Positions 35,992-46,023 are shown, numbered from the stretch's first letter. The stretch: 64,000 bases of DNA from Gardnerella swidsinskii (GCF_003397705.1 NZ_QJVB01000003.1:248001-312000), one strand, 5' to 3'. Notes: generated by a model not told the origin, from the letters alone. Translations and numbers: made by a program.

Positions 35992-36729
35992 TTATTGCAA
36001 TGCCATGCGTAGTTCATCTTCTATTTCAACGTGATTATTTGGACGCTTTTGTGCATCAAGTTGGCTTCGATCAATATTCCAGTTTTTCTCGATGATTCCG
36101 TCTTTAATCATAAGAATTCTGTCAGAAAGTCTTACTGCTTCGGAAATATCGTGCGTGACCATTATCGTGGTCCAGCCATGTTTCTGTCTTAGATTATCAA
36201 GCAAATCTTGCATGTCTAAACGAGTTAAAGCGTCTAATGCTCCGAAAGGCTCGTCTAAAAGTAGTAATTCAGGATTATGAACTAAAGCTCTAGCTAATGA
36301 GACTCGTTGTGCTTGACCACCTGAAAGTTCTGATGGCCATTTCGAACCGCAATTATTAAGTTGCATATCGTTAAGAGCTTTTTCTGCAATAGATTTTAGT
36401 TCTGATTTGTTTCCTTGCATGCCGAAAACTACGTTCTTACTTACTGTTAGCCATGGTATTAATCTTGCATCTTGGAAACCTATTGCTTGATGTTGTGTGA
36501 CGTTTATTGTTCCAGAATCAGGTTTGATTAATCCTGAAATAACTTTAAGAAGAGTGGTTTTTCCGCATCCTGAGCGTCCTATTAGAGATACGAATTCGCC
36601 TTTTTTAATATTTAGATTTATATCTCGTAATATTTTAGCGTTATTTTTAAAAGTCACGCCAATATGTTCTAGAGTAACGCAGTAAGAGTTATCTTTAGTC
36701 TCATAGTTTTCTTCTATTTGAGTGTTCAT
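35992..36729 (-). CDS. ABC transporter ATPase (SsuB/ThiZ type)
   Basis: 245 residues. Walker A GRSGCGKTT, Q-loop GFQDARLIPW, signature LSGGQAQR, Walker B LLLLDEPFGALD and the switch His in MVTHDISEA are intact. The subfamily serves nitrate/sulfonate/thiamine-precursor importers. Third gene of a leftward operon (permease, binding protein, ATPase) behind a TPP riboswitch. RBS AGGAGT precedes ATG 36729. It is the only ATPase gene near either transporter set in this window. Confidence 0.9.
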   Translation of the reverse strand: MNTQIEENYETKDNSYCVTLEHIGVTFKNNAKILRDINLNIKKGEFVSLIGRSGCGKTTLLKVISGLIKPDSGTINVTQHQAIGFQDARLIPWLTVSKNVVFGMQGNKSELKSIAEKALNDMQLNNCGSKWPSELSGGQAQRVSLARALVHNPELLLLDEPFGALDALTRLDMQDLLDNLRQKHGWTTIMVTHDISEAVRLSDRILMIKDGIIEKNWNIDRSQLDAQKRPNNHVEIEDELRMALQ

Positions 36730-36879
36730 ATTTACTCCTACTGCGTTGCTCTAAATCATGTTTATATAATCTTGTTATATAACTTTGTTTTAATTTTGAT
36801 TAATCAGTTATATATTATTTTATTTTGATATTTAATTTTGTTTTTTATGAATATGTGTTTTATGGATAAATGAATTAAT

Positions 36880-37878
36880 TTACTTTGTGCAATCCATTAC
36901 AGAATCTTTCAAATTCTTTGGAGCTTGCTTAATTAAACCATATTTCACGTATTCTTTAGCCTGAGTTTCCATCATTTTCAAACCTTTTTCATCGATTGGA
37001 CGAATAGTTGGATTGTCAAACTTTTCAATTTGCTTAATAATAGTTTCGCTTGCTCCGAGCTGCTTGTATGCGTTTCCAATAACATTGTTTTCTTTATGAG
37101 ACTTTTCTGCTTCGCGAACAAGAGCCTTGTACATCTTCTTAACAAGATCTGGATGCTTTTGTGCAAAGCTCTTAGAAACAATGTGAATAGTAACGTTCAT
37201 ATTGCCGTACTTTTTAGCATTTACAAGCAATTTTGCGCCTGGAGTTGTCATTGCTGCAGCAAGATTCTGATCAAATGAAGAAATGGCATCAATCTGCCCA
37301 GATGTAAATGCTGCTTGGAAGTTTTTAGGGCTCATCTCAACTTTGTTAACTTTAGAAACGTCTAAACCGCTTTTATCGAATGCACGGTGAAGCATGTAAT
37401 CGCCAGTATCACCGTTGTGAATAATAGCAACTTTTTTGCCGTATAAGTCTTTTAGTGTTTTTACGCCGCTTTTTGCGGACGCAACGATTCCTTGAGAATC
37501 ACCGTTGTAATATTCGAGTGCAAAAGCTACCCATGGCTGTCCTTCTGCAATCAAATCAATGAAGCGTCCAGTTCCAGTAGTTGTAGCATCTGCATTTCCG
37601 CTCATCACAGCAGTAAGACCGTCAACTGGAGTGTAAGGACCAGTGTAAACTACTTTAGATTTGCCAAATTCGTCTTGAAGGAATTTCTCATTTTTCAAAG
37701 TAGTTAAATAATTTGCTGTAGAAAGATAAGCAACTCTCATAGTTCCAGCATCTTCTTTTGAAGAAGCGTTTGATGATTTTTGTGAGCTTCCGCAAGCTGC
37801 AAGAGATACAGTTGCACAAGCAGCGCAGATTAATGCAATAATGCTCTTTTTAGAAAATCGCATTTTTAAATTAGCCAT
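36880..37878 (-). CDS. ABC substrate-binding lipoprotein (SsuA/TauA-like), TPP-riboswitch operon
   Basis: 332 residues. Lipobox SLAAC with the acylated Cys near residue 29. The mature domain resembles SsuA/TauA/NMT1 binding proteins (MRVAYLSTANYLTTLKNE, GNADATTTGTGRF, LKDLYGKKVAIIHNG, AAFTSGQIDAISSFDQN). By sequence alone it would be called a sulfonate or nitrate binder. Its operon is under a thiamine pyrophosphate riboswitch, which points to thiamine or a precursor. It lies 154 bases after the permease gene, across an A/C-rich leader; AAAGGAG precedes the ATG. Confidence 0.85.
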   Translation of the reverse strand: MANLKMRFSKKSIIALICAACATVSLAACGSSQKSSNASSKEDAGTMRVAYLSTANYLTTLKNEKFLQDEFGKSKVVYTGPYTPVDGLTAVMSGNADATTTGTGRFIDLIAEGQPWVAFALEYYNGDSQGIVASAKSGVKTLKDLYGKKVAIIHNGDTGDYMLHRAFDKSGLDVSKVNKVEMSPKNFQAAFTSGQIDAISSFDQNLAAAMTTPGAKLLVNAKKYGNMNVTIHIVSKSFAQKHPDLVKKMYKALVREAEKSHKENNVIGNAYKQLGASETIIKQIEKFDNPTIRPIDEKGLKMMETQAKEYVKYGLIKQAPKNLKDSVMDCTK

Positions 37879-38032
37879 GATATACAGCTCCTTTTGTTTG
37901 TTGTTTTGTTTATCTGTTGTTTGTTTGGTTGTTATTATTTGGTTGTTGAATCTAAATATTGACTAATTCTTAAAAGCAATTTAATGCATTTTAAAAAGTA
38001 GTTAACTTTAGAAAAATGTTGATATTACTAGA
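37879..38032 (-). promoter_or_regulatory. A/C-rich unstructured leader before the binding-protein gene
   Basis: On the minus strand about 60 bases before the RBS (37893-37950) consist of AACAAC, AAACAAAC and similar units with almost no G. Such unstructured CA-rich leaders can enhance translation or transcript stability. This would suit a binding protein that is needed in excess over its permease. No terminator or promoter stands out. Confidence 0.35.
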
Positions 38033-38848
38033 TTATTGGCGTGATTTTTTATCTAATCTGCGTTCAGGTATAAGAAGATACTCTAATATGTTTGCAGTAA
38101 GCTCAGATCCAAGACCTGCAATTGCGTACATAATAACGCATGCCATCATTTGATCTGGTCTAAAGAATTCTTGTGCTCTTGAAAGAATGTATCCAATTCC
38201 AATAGAAGAATTAACTGTTTCGCAAGTCACTAATGCAACCCATGCTACAGATATTGCAAATCGCAAACCTGTCATAAAACTTGGAAGTGTGCCGCGAAGC
38301 AAAATAGATATAAAAATAGTAGATTTTTTAACGTGATAAACCTGCGCTAATTCAAGAAGTTTTGAATCAATATTACGAACTCCGTCGCGAATATTAACGT
38401 ACATAGGTCCAAAAACACCGACAGCTATAAGTGCTATTTTCATCGTTTCATCTATTCCGAGGAAAATTATTAATATTGGAGCTAAAGCCGGGAATGGAAT
38501 TGACCTCAACATGTGGCTTGGTTTATCAACTACAATATTGCCAAGCTTACTGCCTCCTGCAAGTATTCCTGCTGGAACAGCAAAAATAATTCCTAACAAA
38601 AGTCCTAAAAGAACTCGTAAAATACTTATTCCTAAGGATTTTAATAATATGCCTTCGTTGTTTAAATCAATAAAAGCTTGTATTACTTCATATGGGGATG
38701 GCAAAGAACGGTCTTCGGTTGGAGAAAGAGTTGTGAAAAACCACAAAACCAAAATGAGGATAGTTGAAATCCACACTTTACATGAAGATACCGCTTTAAA
38801 TGCAATCTTCAATATGTTCTTCGCTTTATTAGGCGAACTGTAAGTCAT
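38033..38848 (-). CDS. ABC transporter permease of the TPP-regulated operon
   Basis: 271 residues, six predicted membrane helices; the loop ELAQVYHVKKSTIF and RGTLPSFMTGLRFAISVAWV match the BPD_transp_1 EAA region. SsuC/ThiX type. First gene of the operon. Its ATG (38848) is 7 bases after AAGGGA, which forms the 3' conserved strand of the TPP aptamer, so translation should fall directly under the riboswitch. Confidence 0.9.
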   Translation of the reverse strand: MTYSSPNKAKNILKIAFKAVSSCKVWISTILILVLWFFTTLSPTEDRSLPSPYEVIQAFIDLNNEGILLKSLGISILRVLLGLLLGIIFAVPAGILAGGSKLGNIVVDKPSHMLRSIPFPALAPILIIFLGIDETMKIALIAVGVFGPMYVNIRDGVRNIDSKLLELAQVYHVKKSTIFISILLRGTLPSFMTGLRFAISVAWVALVTCETVNSSIGIGYILSRAQEFFRPDQMMACVIMYAIAGLGSELTANILEYLLIPERRLDKKSRQ

Positions 38849-38850
38849 GC

Positions 38851-38957
38851 GACAATCCCTTCGATAGTTTTAGCTATATCAGGTTCAACGAGTGTATTCT
38901 CAGCGCAACACTATATGTATTGTTGTTTGGCACGATGTAGTTGCGCACCCCGTGTCT
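38851..38957 (-). promoter_or_regulatory. TPP (THI-box) riboswitch
   Basis: Read on the minus strand: GACACGGGGTGC, then GCGCTGAGAATAC (the conserved CTGAGA), then TTGAACCTGATATAGC and GAAGGGA, followed by TGTC, which closes the P1 helix with the first GACA. These are the invariant parts of the thiamine pyrophosphate aptamer in the right order and spacing. There is no separate expression platform before the ATG at 38848. Confidence 0.95.
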
Positions 38958-39049
38958 GAGGTCATTATCACTTAAGGGTATGGACAAGTATATTTTAAAT
39001 CGATATTTATAAACGATATTACTTAAAAATATACAATTGGCTCATATGA

Positions 39050-40468
<1,419 letters not shown>

Positions 40469-40514
40469 CTTTTAGTTTTAAGTAACTTAGTGGCTTCTTG
40501 AGTCTTTGAGTTTT

Positions 40515-40547
40515 AACGGTCAGTCGTGTTTACGGCTGACCGTTTTT
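40515..40547 (+). terminator. Terminator after eno
   Basis: A 13-bp stem with one G-T pair (40515-40527 with 40532-40544), a GTTT loop and a T run. Confidence 0.92.
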
Positions 40548-40662
40548 CGTATATTTTAGCGATTTTTTGAAAAAATATATAAATTTTTCTAACATTACTT
40601 TTATTCTCATCAAAATAGTGCTATTTTTTATGGAAAACTAAAAACGGAAGGAGATGTTTCAT

Positions 40663-41577
40663 ATGAGAAAAGTCGCAGTTATAGGCATGGGAAACGTTGG
40701 TGCAGCAGTAGCGCATCAACTTGTTGTTGGCGGTCACGCTGATGATTTGTACCTTTATGATACAAACGAGGCAAAGGTGAATGCCGACGCATTGGATTTT
40801 GAAGATTCAATGGATAATGTGCCTTTTAACGTTAATATTACGGTTAATGATTATGAAGCATTAAAAGACGTAGAGGTAATCGTAAGCGCCTTGGGTCACA
40901 TAAAGCTTTTAGACGTTCCTCATCCAGATCGTTTTGCAGAGCTTAAGTATAATCGTAAGGAAGTTGCAGAAGTTGGTGCAAAGATTAAGGCTTCTGGATT
41001 CCACGGTGTTTTAATCGACATAACAAATCCTTGCGACGCTATTTGCCAGCTTTACAAGGAAGCTACTGGTCTTCCTTACGAAAAGATTATTGGAACTGGC
41101 ACTTTGCTTGATTCTGCGCGCTTGCATCGTGCAGTAGGCAAGTTCTTTGGCGTGCATCCAAAGGCTGTTAAGGGATATAGCTTAGGAGAGCACGGTGATT
41201 CGCAATTCGTTGCGTGGTCTACTGTTAAAGTCTTTGAGCAGCCTATAACAGAGCTTATTAAAGAAAAGAACATGAATTTAGACGCTATTGATGAGGAAAC
41301 TCGTGAAGGCGGTTTTACTGTGTTCTACGGAAAGAAGTACACAAACTACGGTATTGCTGCTGCTGCAGTTCGTTTAGTGGATGCAGTTCTTTCGGATTCT
41401 AAAGAGCAAATGCCTGTTTCAAACTATCGCGAAGAATACCATTCTTATCTTTCATACCCAGCAATTGTTGGTAGAGAAGGAATTGTTAAGCAATGCCAGC
41501 TTGATTTGACTCAAGAAGAGTTGCAAAAGTTGCAGCATTCTGCAGATACAATTTTGAGTAAAGCTCAAGCAGAATAG
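40663..41577 (+). CDS. L-2-hydroxyisocaproate-type dehydrogenase (LDH/MDH family)
   Basis: 304 residues. NAD-dependent reduction of a 2-keto acid. The Rossmann motif is GMGNVG with Asp in YLYDTNE (NAD preference). The active site has Asn in DITNPCD, Arg in TLLDSARL and His in SLGEHGDSQFVAWSTVKV. The substrate loop (LGHIKLLDVPHPDRFAELKYN) and GFTVFYGKKYTNYG resemble L-2-hydroxyisocaproate dehydrogenase of Weissella/Lactobacillus more than classical lactate dehydrogenase. It may reduce branched-chain keto acids. ATG 40663 has AAGGAG at 9 bases; ATG 40654 is too close to it. Confidence 0.85.
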   Translation: MRKVAVIGMGNVGAAVAHQLVVGGHADDLYLYDTNEAKVNADALDFEDSMDNVPFNVNITVNDYEALKDVEVIVSALGHIKLLDVPHPDRFAELKYNRKEVAEVGAKIKASGFHGVLIDITNPCDAICQLYKEATGLPYEKIIGTGTLLDSARLHRAVGKFFGVHPKAVKGYSLGEHGDSQFVAWSTVKVFEQPITELIKEKNMNLDAIDEETREGGFTVFYGKKYTNYGIAAAAVRLVDAVLSDSKEQMPVSNYREEYHSYLSYPAIVGREGIVKQCQLDLTQEELQKLQHSADTILSKAQAE

Positions 41578-41660
41578 ATAAGTCAAAAATAAAATAACTA
41601 AAAAATACTACTTTTGAATCTAAAATATTTTTACAGATTTTAGATAAAAGCGTATTGGAA

Positions 41661-41717
41661 AATGTCGTTGTAGGTTTGATTGCTCTTCAAGAGTATTGAA
41701 TTTACAGCGACATTTTT
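41661..41717 (+). terminator. Terminator after the hydroxyacid dehydrogenase gene
   Basis: A 12-bp stem with one G-T pair (41661-41672 with 41703-41714), an inner CTCTTCAAGAG hairpin and a T run to 41717. Confidence 0.8.
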
Positions 41718-41835
41718 GTTATAAAAATTTTTGATATTAGATTATTTATTGTTTGAATTCATAAAGTTGGCTAGTCCTAACTGTTCATGATATATACTTT
41801 TAACTATAAATTGAATTATTTTTTTTGGGGGAAAT

Positions 41836-42336
41836 ATGATTTCTAGTGCATACATAAGTGTTGGAAGTAATATAGGTGATAGATTACTTAATTTGCGTCA
41901 AGCTGTTTCGCTATTGAAGCAAAATTCGCATATAAGCAATATTATCGTTTCTTCAGTGTATGAAACTGAACCAGTTGGTGACGTAGTGCAAGACAGTTTT
42001 TATAACATTGCTTTACGCTTGGACACTGATTTAACAGCTTTTGAATTGCTTGATTTTATTCATGATATTGAACAGCGTCTTCACAGAAAGCGCATAGTTC
42101 GTTGGGGTCCTCGAACAATCGATTTGGATATTATTGATTTTGGTGGTCAAACTATAAAAAGTGAAAATCTTACGATTCCGCACAAAGAAAGAGATAATCG
42201 CAGATTTGTATTAGTTCCTTTGCTTGAAATAAGCGCAGACGATGCAAATTATCATGAACTTATACAAGATAAGCTTAATAAAACTAGCGACACTAATTGG
42301 ATTAATATTATTGAAAGTAGCGAAGTTTTTAATTAG
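41836..42336 (+). CDS. folK: HPPK, 6-hydroxymethyl-dihydropterin pyrophosphokinase
   Basis: 166 residues, normal length. Transfers pyrophosphate from ATP to the pterin in folate synthesis. Motifs: SVGSNIGDRLLNL, YETEPVGDVVQDSFYN, RWGPRTIDLDIIDFG with the metal-binding aspartates, and IPHKERDNRRFVLVPL. Followed by folP after 53 bases. No folE or folB lies nearby, so the upstream part of the pathway is elsewhere or absent. Preceded by TTGGGGGAA as RBS. Confidence 0.93.
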   Translation: MISSAYISVGSNIGDRLLNLRQAVSLLKQNSHISNIIVSSVYETEPVGDVVQDSFYNIALRLDTDLTAFELLDFIHDIEQRLHRKRIVRWGPRTIDLDIIDFGGQTIKSENLTIPHKERDNRRFVLVPLLEISADDANYHELIQDKLNKTSDTNWINIIESSEVFN

Positions 42337-42389
42337 TTTGGAATATAAATTTAGTTTTAAATATGAGGTTTTAGAAAGAAAGAATACAA

Positions 42390-43529
42390 ATGCGAATTAT
42401 TGAAAGCAATTTGGAGAATGCGTCTTCTAAAAATATTGCAGATATAGCGTTACTGCAGGATCTTTGCGTAAATCAAAAAATTTTATGCACGTGGGAAAAT
42501 ATTAGTGAAAACGATTTAAACAAAGTAGCTGATTTTCTCGATCATTTTGATACAGCTATCAAAGTTTCCGAGTCTTCTATTGACTTTATTTTGCCGCTTA
42601 TTGCTCTTAAACCTTTTATGCAAGAGTGCGAAAAAGCATGGTACGAAGATCAAGAATTACTTGCAAGTTTGCGCTCGCTATTAAAGCAAAAAGCAATTGT
42701 GTGGAATGCAGGGCGATTCTGCTTTGATACACTTGACAAGCCGATAGTTTACGCGATTTTGAATATTACTCCTGACTCATTCTATGATGGCGGCAAGTAC
42801 CAAAGTGAAGACGAAGTAAATAGCCATATTAAAGAAATAGTTGAAGCTGGTGCTGATGTTATAGAAGTAGGCGGTCAAACTACAAAACCTGGCGGTTATT
42901 TAGAAATTACTCCAGAAGAGGAAATAAGTCGCGTTATACCTGCTATTAAGTATATTCACAAAAATTATCCTCAAATTGCTGTAGCAGTAGACACTTACAA
43001 GTTACCTGTAATGGAAGCTGCAATTGAAGCTGGCGTAGATATTATAAATGATGTTCGTGCGTTTGATTCTCCAGAAAAAGTAAAGCTTATGGCAGATTCT
43101 AACGTTGGATTAGTAACAATGCATAGCAATAGAGATACAGAATATGACAATTTAACAAAGGTTATGTGTCAATTCTTTAGCGATAATTTAAAAATGCTTG
43201 TTGATGGAGGAGTTGACTTAAATAGGATTATTCTTGATCAAGGAATTGGCTATGCAAAGGTTGCTGATGGTGAACAAGATTATGCAATGATGCGCAATAT
43301 TAATCAATTGCATCGTTTTGGTCGACCAATACTGGTTGCGATTTCTAGAAAAGGCTTTGGTAAGAAGCTTTTTAATTTAGATAAAGAAGATCGTTTGCCT
43401 GTCACTTTAGTTGCAGAAACAGCGATGTTTATGGCTGGTGGACGTGTAATACGTGCTCATGATATTGCAGAAACAAAGCAATTAGTTGAAATGATCGATG
43501 TTATTAATAGAAATTACTGGTTTAAGTAG
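42390..43529 (+). CDS. folP: Dihydropteroate synthase-like protein, divergent, with N-terminal extension
   Basis: 379 residues; the TIM-barrel DHPS domain begins near residue 115 after an extension I do not recognise. DHPS landmarks are present but altered: ILNITPDSFYDGG is nearly canonical, EVGGQTTKPG replaces the usual IGGESTRPG, DVRAFDS replaces NDVSG, TMHSN replaces MHMRG, DQGIGYAK replaces DPGIGFGK, and AISRKGFGKKLF replaces SRKSMIG. The location after folK supports a folate role. Altered pABA/sulfonamide-site loops could change substrate or drug affinity, or the protein may have another pterin-related role. Confidence 0.75.
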   Translation: MRIIESNLENASSKNIADIALLQDLCVNQKILCTWENISENDLNKVADFLDHFDTAIKVSESSIDFILPLIALKPFMQECEKAWYEDQELLASLRSLLKQKAIVWNAGRFCFDTLDKPIVYAILNITPDSFYDGGKYQSEDEVNSHIKEIVEAGADVIEVGGQTTKPGGYLEITPEEEISRVIPAIKYIHKNYPQIAVAVDTYKLPVMEAAIEAGVDIINDVRAFDSPEKVKLMADSNVGLVTMHSNRDTEYDNLTKVMCQFFSDNLKMLVDGGVDLNRIILDQGIGYAKVADGEQDYAMMRNINQLHRFGRPILVAISRKGFGKKLFNLDKEDRLPVTLVAETAMFMAGGRVIRAHDIAETKQLVEMIDVINRNYWFK

Positions 43530-43719
43530 AAAAATTTGAATATTTTTTTTGCAGTTTTGTTCGTCAGTTTTTTTAATTTTAATAACGAATAAATGTGAGT
43601 TACTGTAAATGTAGCGTGACTGTAAATGTGGCACAACAGCATTTTGCATCTAAAGCACGTAAGATATTAGCGGAATACATGATGTTTTCACGTCGAATAC
43701 ATCAAGTAATTTAGAGAGT

Positions 43720-44193
43720 ATGGTTATGAAAAAGCGTCGTAAAACAGCATTAGGTGAAGATGTAGCACCATTGCAACAGCGTCGACTACTTTCAGGACCG
43801 CTCGTGTTTTTATTTATGGTTTTTGTAGTTACCGTTAGTTCAATTGAATGCATTTCAACAGTTAGAAATTATGCGTTAAGCTTGTCTGAGCTTCATGCAC
43901 TTCAGCGTGAAGAAAGTGATTTACGTGAACAAAAACGTACGTTGGATAATAATATTGACCGATGGAAAGACAAAGCATACGTTACCGCTCAAGCTAGAGA
44001 TCGTCTCGGCTTTATTTTTCCCGGTGAGCAGGCTGTTCGCGTAGAGCATCCTGAAGCAGTAACTGGAAAAGTTCCGAATGAATTTGCTCAAGAAAATAGC
44101 GAAACTAAGACTCATTCAGTCTTGCCTTGGTATAGTGACTTAATGTATGCAATACATAAAGCAGACAAACCAGATACTGTGCCATCCTTATAA
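43720..44193 (+). CDS. FtsB/DivIC-like septum formation initiator
   Basis: 157 residues, bitopic. A basic cytoplasmic N terminus (MKKRRKTALGED) is followed by one membrane helix (about 30-48), then a coiled coil (about 52-85, SELHALQREESDLREQK in part), then the conserved ARDRLGFIFPGEQAVRV. Part of the divisome (FtsQ-FtsB-FtsL). ATG 43726 is an equally good start. The usual actinobacterial order eno-ftsB-DUF501-ppx is kept except for the genes inserted after eno. Confidence 0.85.
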   Translation: MVMKKRRKTALGEDVAPLQQRRLLSGPLVFLFMVFVVTVSSIECISTVRNYALSLSELHALQREESDLREQKRTLDNNIDRWKDKAYVTAQARDRLGFIFPGEQAVRVEHPEAVTGKVPNEFAQENSETKTHSVLPWYSDLMYAIHKADKPDTVPSL

Positions 44194-44274
44194 CATATAA
44201 ACTGATAAAATATATAAACTGATAAAGTAAAAGATTATTTATTTGTAAAACAGCTTTAACAGGAGTAGAAACGC

Positions 44275-45981
44275 ATGGCTAACAGCCAAGAAAGTTCAGA
44301 TAAAATGCAGAACAGTAATAAGAAATATATTCCAGAAGAAGCTGTGAAACGTTTATTTACTACACCTGCAAGTGATGCTGAGCGTACAATTGTTGAAAAG
44401 CAACTTGGAAGATTCCCTAGAGGAATGGTAGCTGTTGGTGCGCGTTGCGTTTGTGGTAGACCTCTTGCTGTTATTACTAGACCATGCTTAGAAGATGGCA
44501 CACCATTCCCAACTACATGCTACCTTACCAGTCCTGAAGCTGTAAAAGCGGTGTCTCGCGTAGAAGCAGACGGTATTATGCGAGAATATAACGAGCTATT
44601 ACAATCGGACGAAGATCTGAAGAAACAATATGAGCGTGCGCATAAGTATTATTTGGAATTCCGTCATGAATTAGCTGTGTCTTTGGGGGATAGTGAAGAG
44701 CATATTAGTCAGATGAGCGCTGGTGGAATGCCAGTTCGTGTTAAATGCTTGCATGCTTTGCTCGCGCAAACATTGGTAATGGGCAAAGGTGTAAATCCGA
44801 TTGGTGACATGGTGCTAGAGCGCATTAAAGATGAGTTTGATCCTAACGTGTGCCGTTGTACTACTCCGTGGAGCGATGATGCATATGCTACTGAAACGGA
44901 AGTTGTTGTGGAAGACGAAACGATTGCAAAAGATAAAACTGCAGAGGGTGAAGCTGTGAAAAGCGACACGACTACTTGTGCAGAAAAAACAGTACAGGTT
45001 GCCGCAATTGACTGTGGTACGAATTCTATTCGACTAAAAATTGCGCAAGTTTCTGAGCATGGAATGAAAGATATTGTACCTCGTATGCTTCGCGTTGTTA
45101 GACTAGGTCAGGGAATTGACGAAACTCATCGTTTCGCAGATGACGCTTTGGAGCGAGTGAGGGATGCTGCGCACGAATTTGCGCAAGTTTTGAAAGAACA
45201 TCCAGTTGATGCGATTCGTTTTGTGGCAACTTCAGCTACACGAGATGCTGAAAATCGTGAGATTTTTGAACAAATGATGATTGATGAGCTTGGTGTTCGT
45301 CCTGAAGTTATTAGTGGTACTGAAGAAGCAGCTCTTAGCTTCCTTGGTGCAACAAGCGTTGTGTCTCGCGATGAGTTGCAGCCACCGTATCTCGTAGTTG
45401 ATTTAGGTGGAGGTTCTACTGAGTTAGTGCTTGGAGGGGATGGGGACTGCTTGCCGGCGCACAAGGTTTCTGCAGCATACTCCATGAATGTTGGTTCTGT
45501 TAGAATGACTGAAAGGCATTTGCATACTGATCCTCCTACGGAAGAGGAAATTCAAGCTGCGATTGAAGATATTGACAAGCATATTGATGATGCTTTCAAA
45601 GTTGTCCCTGCAGGGCGAGCTCGTACTATTATTGGCGTTTCTGGAACTGTGACAACTATGGCTGCTTTGACTATGGGATTGCAGCATTATGATCATACTG
45701 CTGTCGATGGTGTGCATATTGGATTAGAGCAGGCTTATGCTGTTAATAATCGCTTTTTGCGTATGCCTAGGGACTGCAGGCGCACGTATGCGACGATTCA
45801 CCCAGGGCGTGTGGATGTTGTCGGCGGTGGAGCAGTGATTTGGAGCCGTGTGTTGGAGAGATTAGCAAAAGCTGCGTATGAGGATCACGGTGGGGTTTTG
45901 GATACGTTTGTTGCAAGTGAGCATGGTTTGCTTGACGGAATTACGCTTGATTTGGGAAGAAAGTTACTCGCCACACGCTGA
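44275..45981 (+). CDS. DUF501-exopolyphosphatase (Ppx/GppA) fusion protein
   Basis: 568 residues with two domains that are separate neighbouring genes in many Actinobacteria. Residues about 20-200 are DUF501 (FPRGMVAVGARCVCGRPLAVITRP begins it in part; the end has CLHALLAQTLVMGKGVNPIGD, DPNVCRC), with several cysteines. An acidic, Lys/Thr-rich linker (about 205-240) follows. Residues 240-568 are Ppx/GppA: AAIDCGTNSIRLKIAQV (Asp246), FVATSATRDAENRE, VISGTEEAALSFLGA, VVDLGGGSTEL and GVSGTVTTMAA. It should degrade polyphosphate and/or pppGpp. RBS AGGAG precedes the ATG. Confidence 0.88.
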   Translation: MANSQESSDKMQNSNKKYIPEEAVKRLFTTPASDAERTIVEKQLGRFPRGMVAVGARCVCGRPLAVITRPCLEDGTPFPTTCYLTSPEAVKAVSRVEADGIMREYNELLQSDEDLKKQYERAHKYYLEFRHELAVSLGDSEEHISQMSAGGMPVRVKCLHALLAQTLVMGKGVNPIGDMVLERIKDEFDPNVCRCTTPWSDDAYATETEVVVEDETIAKDKTAEGEAVKSDTTTCAEKTVQVAAIDCGTNSIRLKIAQVSEHGMKDIVPRMLRVVRLGQGIDETHRFADDALERVRDAAHEFAQVLKEHPVDAIRFVATSATRDAENREIFEQMMIDELGVRPEVISGTEEAALSFLGATSVVSRDELQPPYLVVDLGGGSTELVLGGDGDCLPAHKVSAAYSMNVGSVRMTERHLHTDPPTEEEIQAAIEDIDKHIDDAFKVVPAGRARTIIGVSGTVTTMAALTMGLQHYDHTAVDGVHIGLEQAYAVNNRFLRMPRDCRRTYATIHPGRVDVVGGGAVIWSRVLERLAKAAYEDHGGVLDTFVASEHGLLDGITLDLGRKLLATR

Positions 45982-46023
45982 GCTTGTTCTTTGCTTAGAT
46001 ATATGGCATAATAAGTGATTGCT

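Noticed and set aside
35969-36000. Terminator between mfd and the ABC ATPase gene
   Set aside because: The inverted repeat TTGCAATA/TATTGCAA is only 8 bp, AT-rich, and runs into the ATPase coding end; too weak to list.
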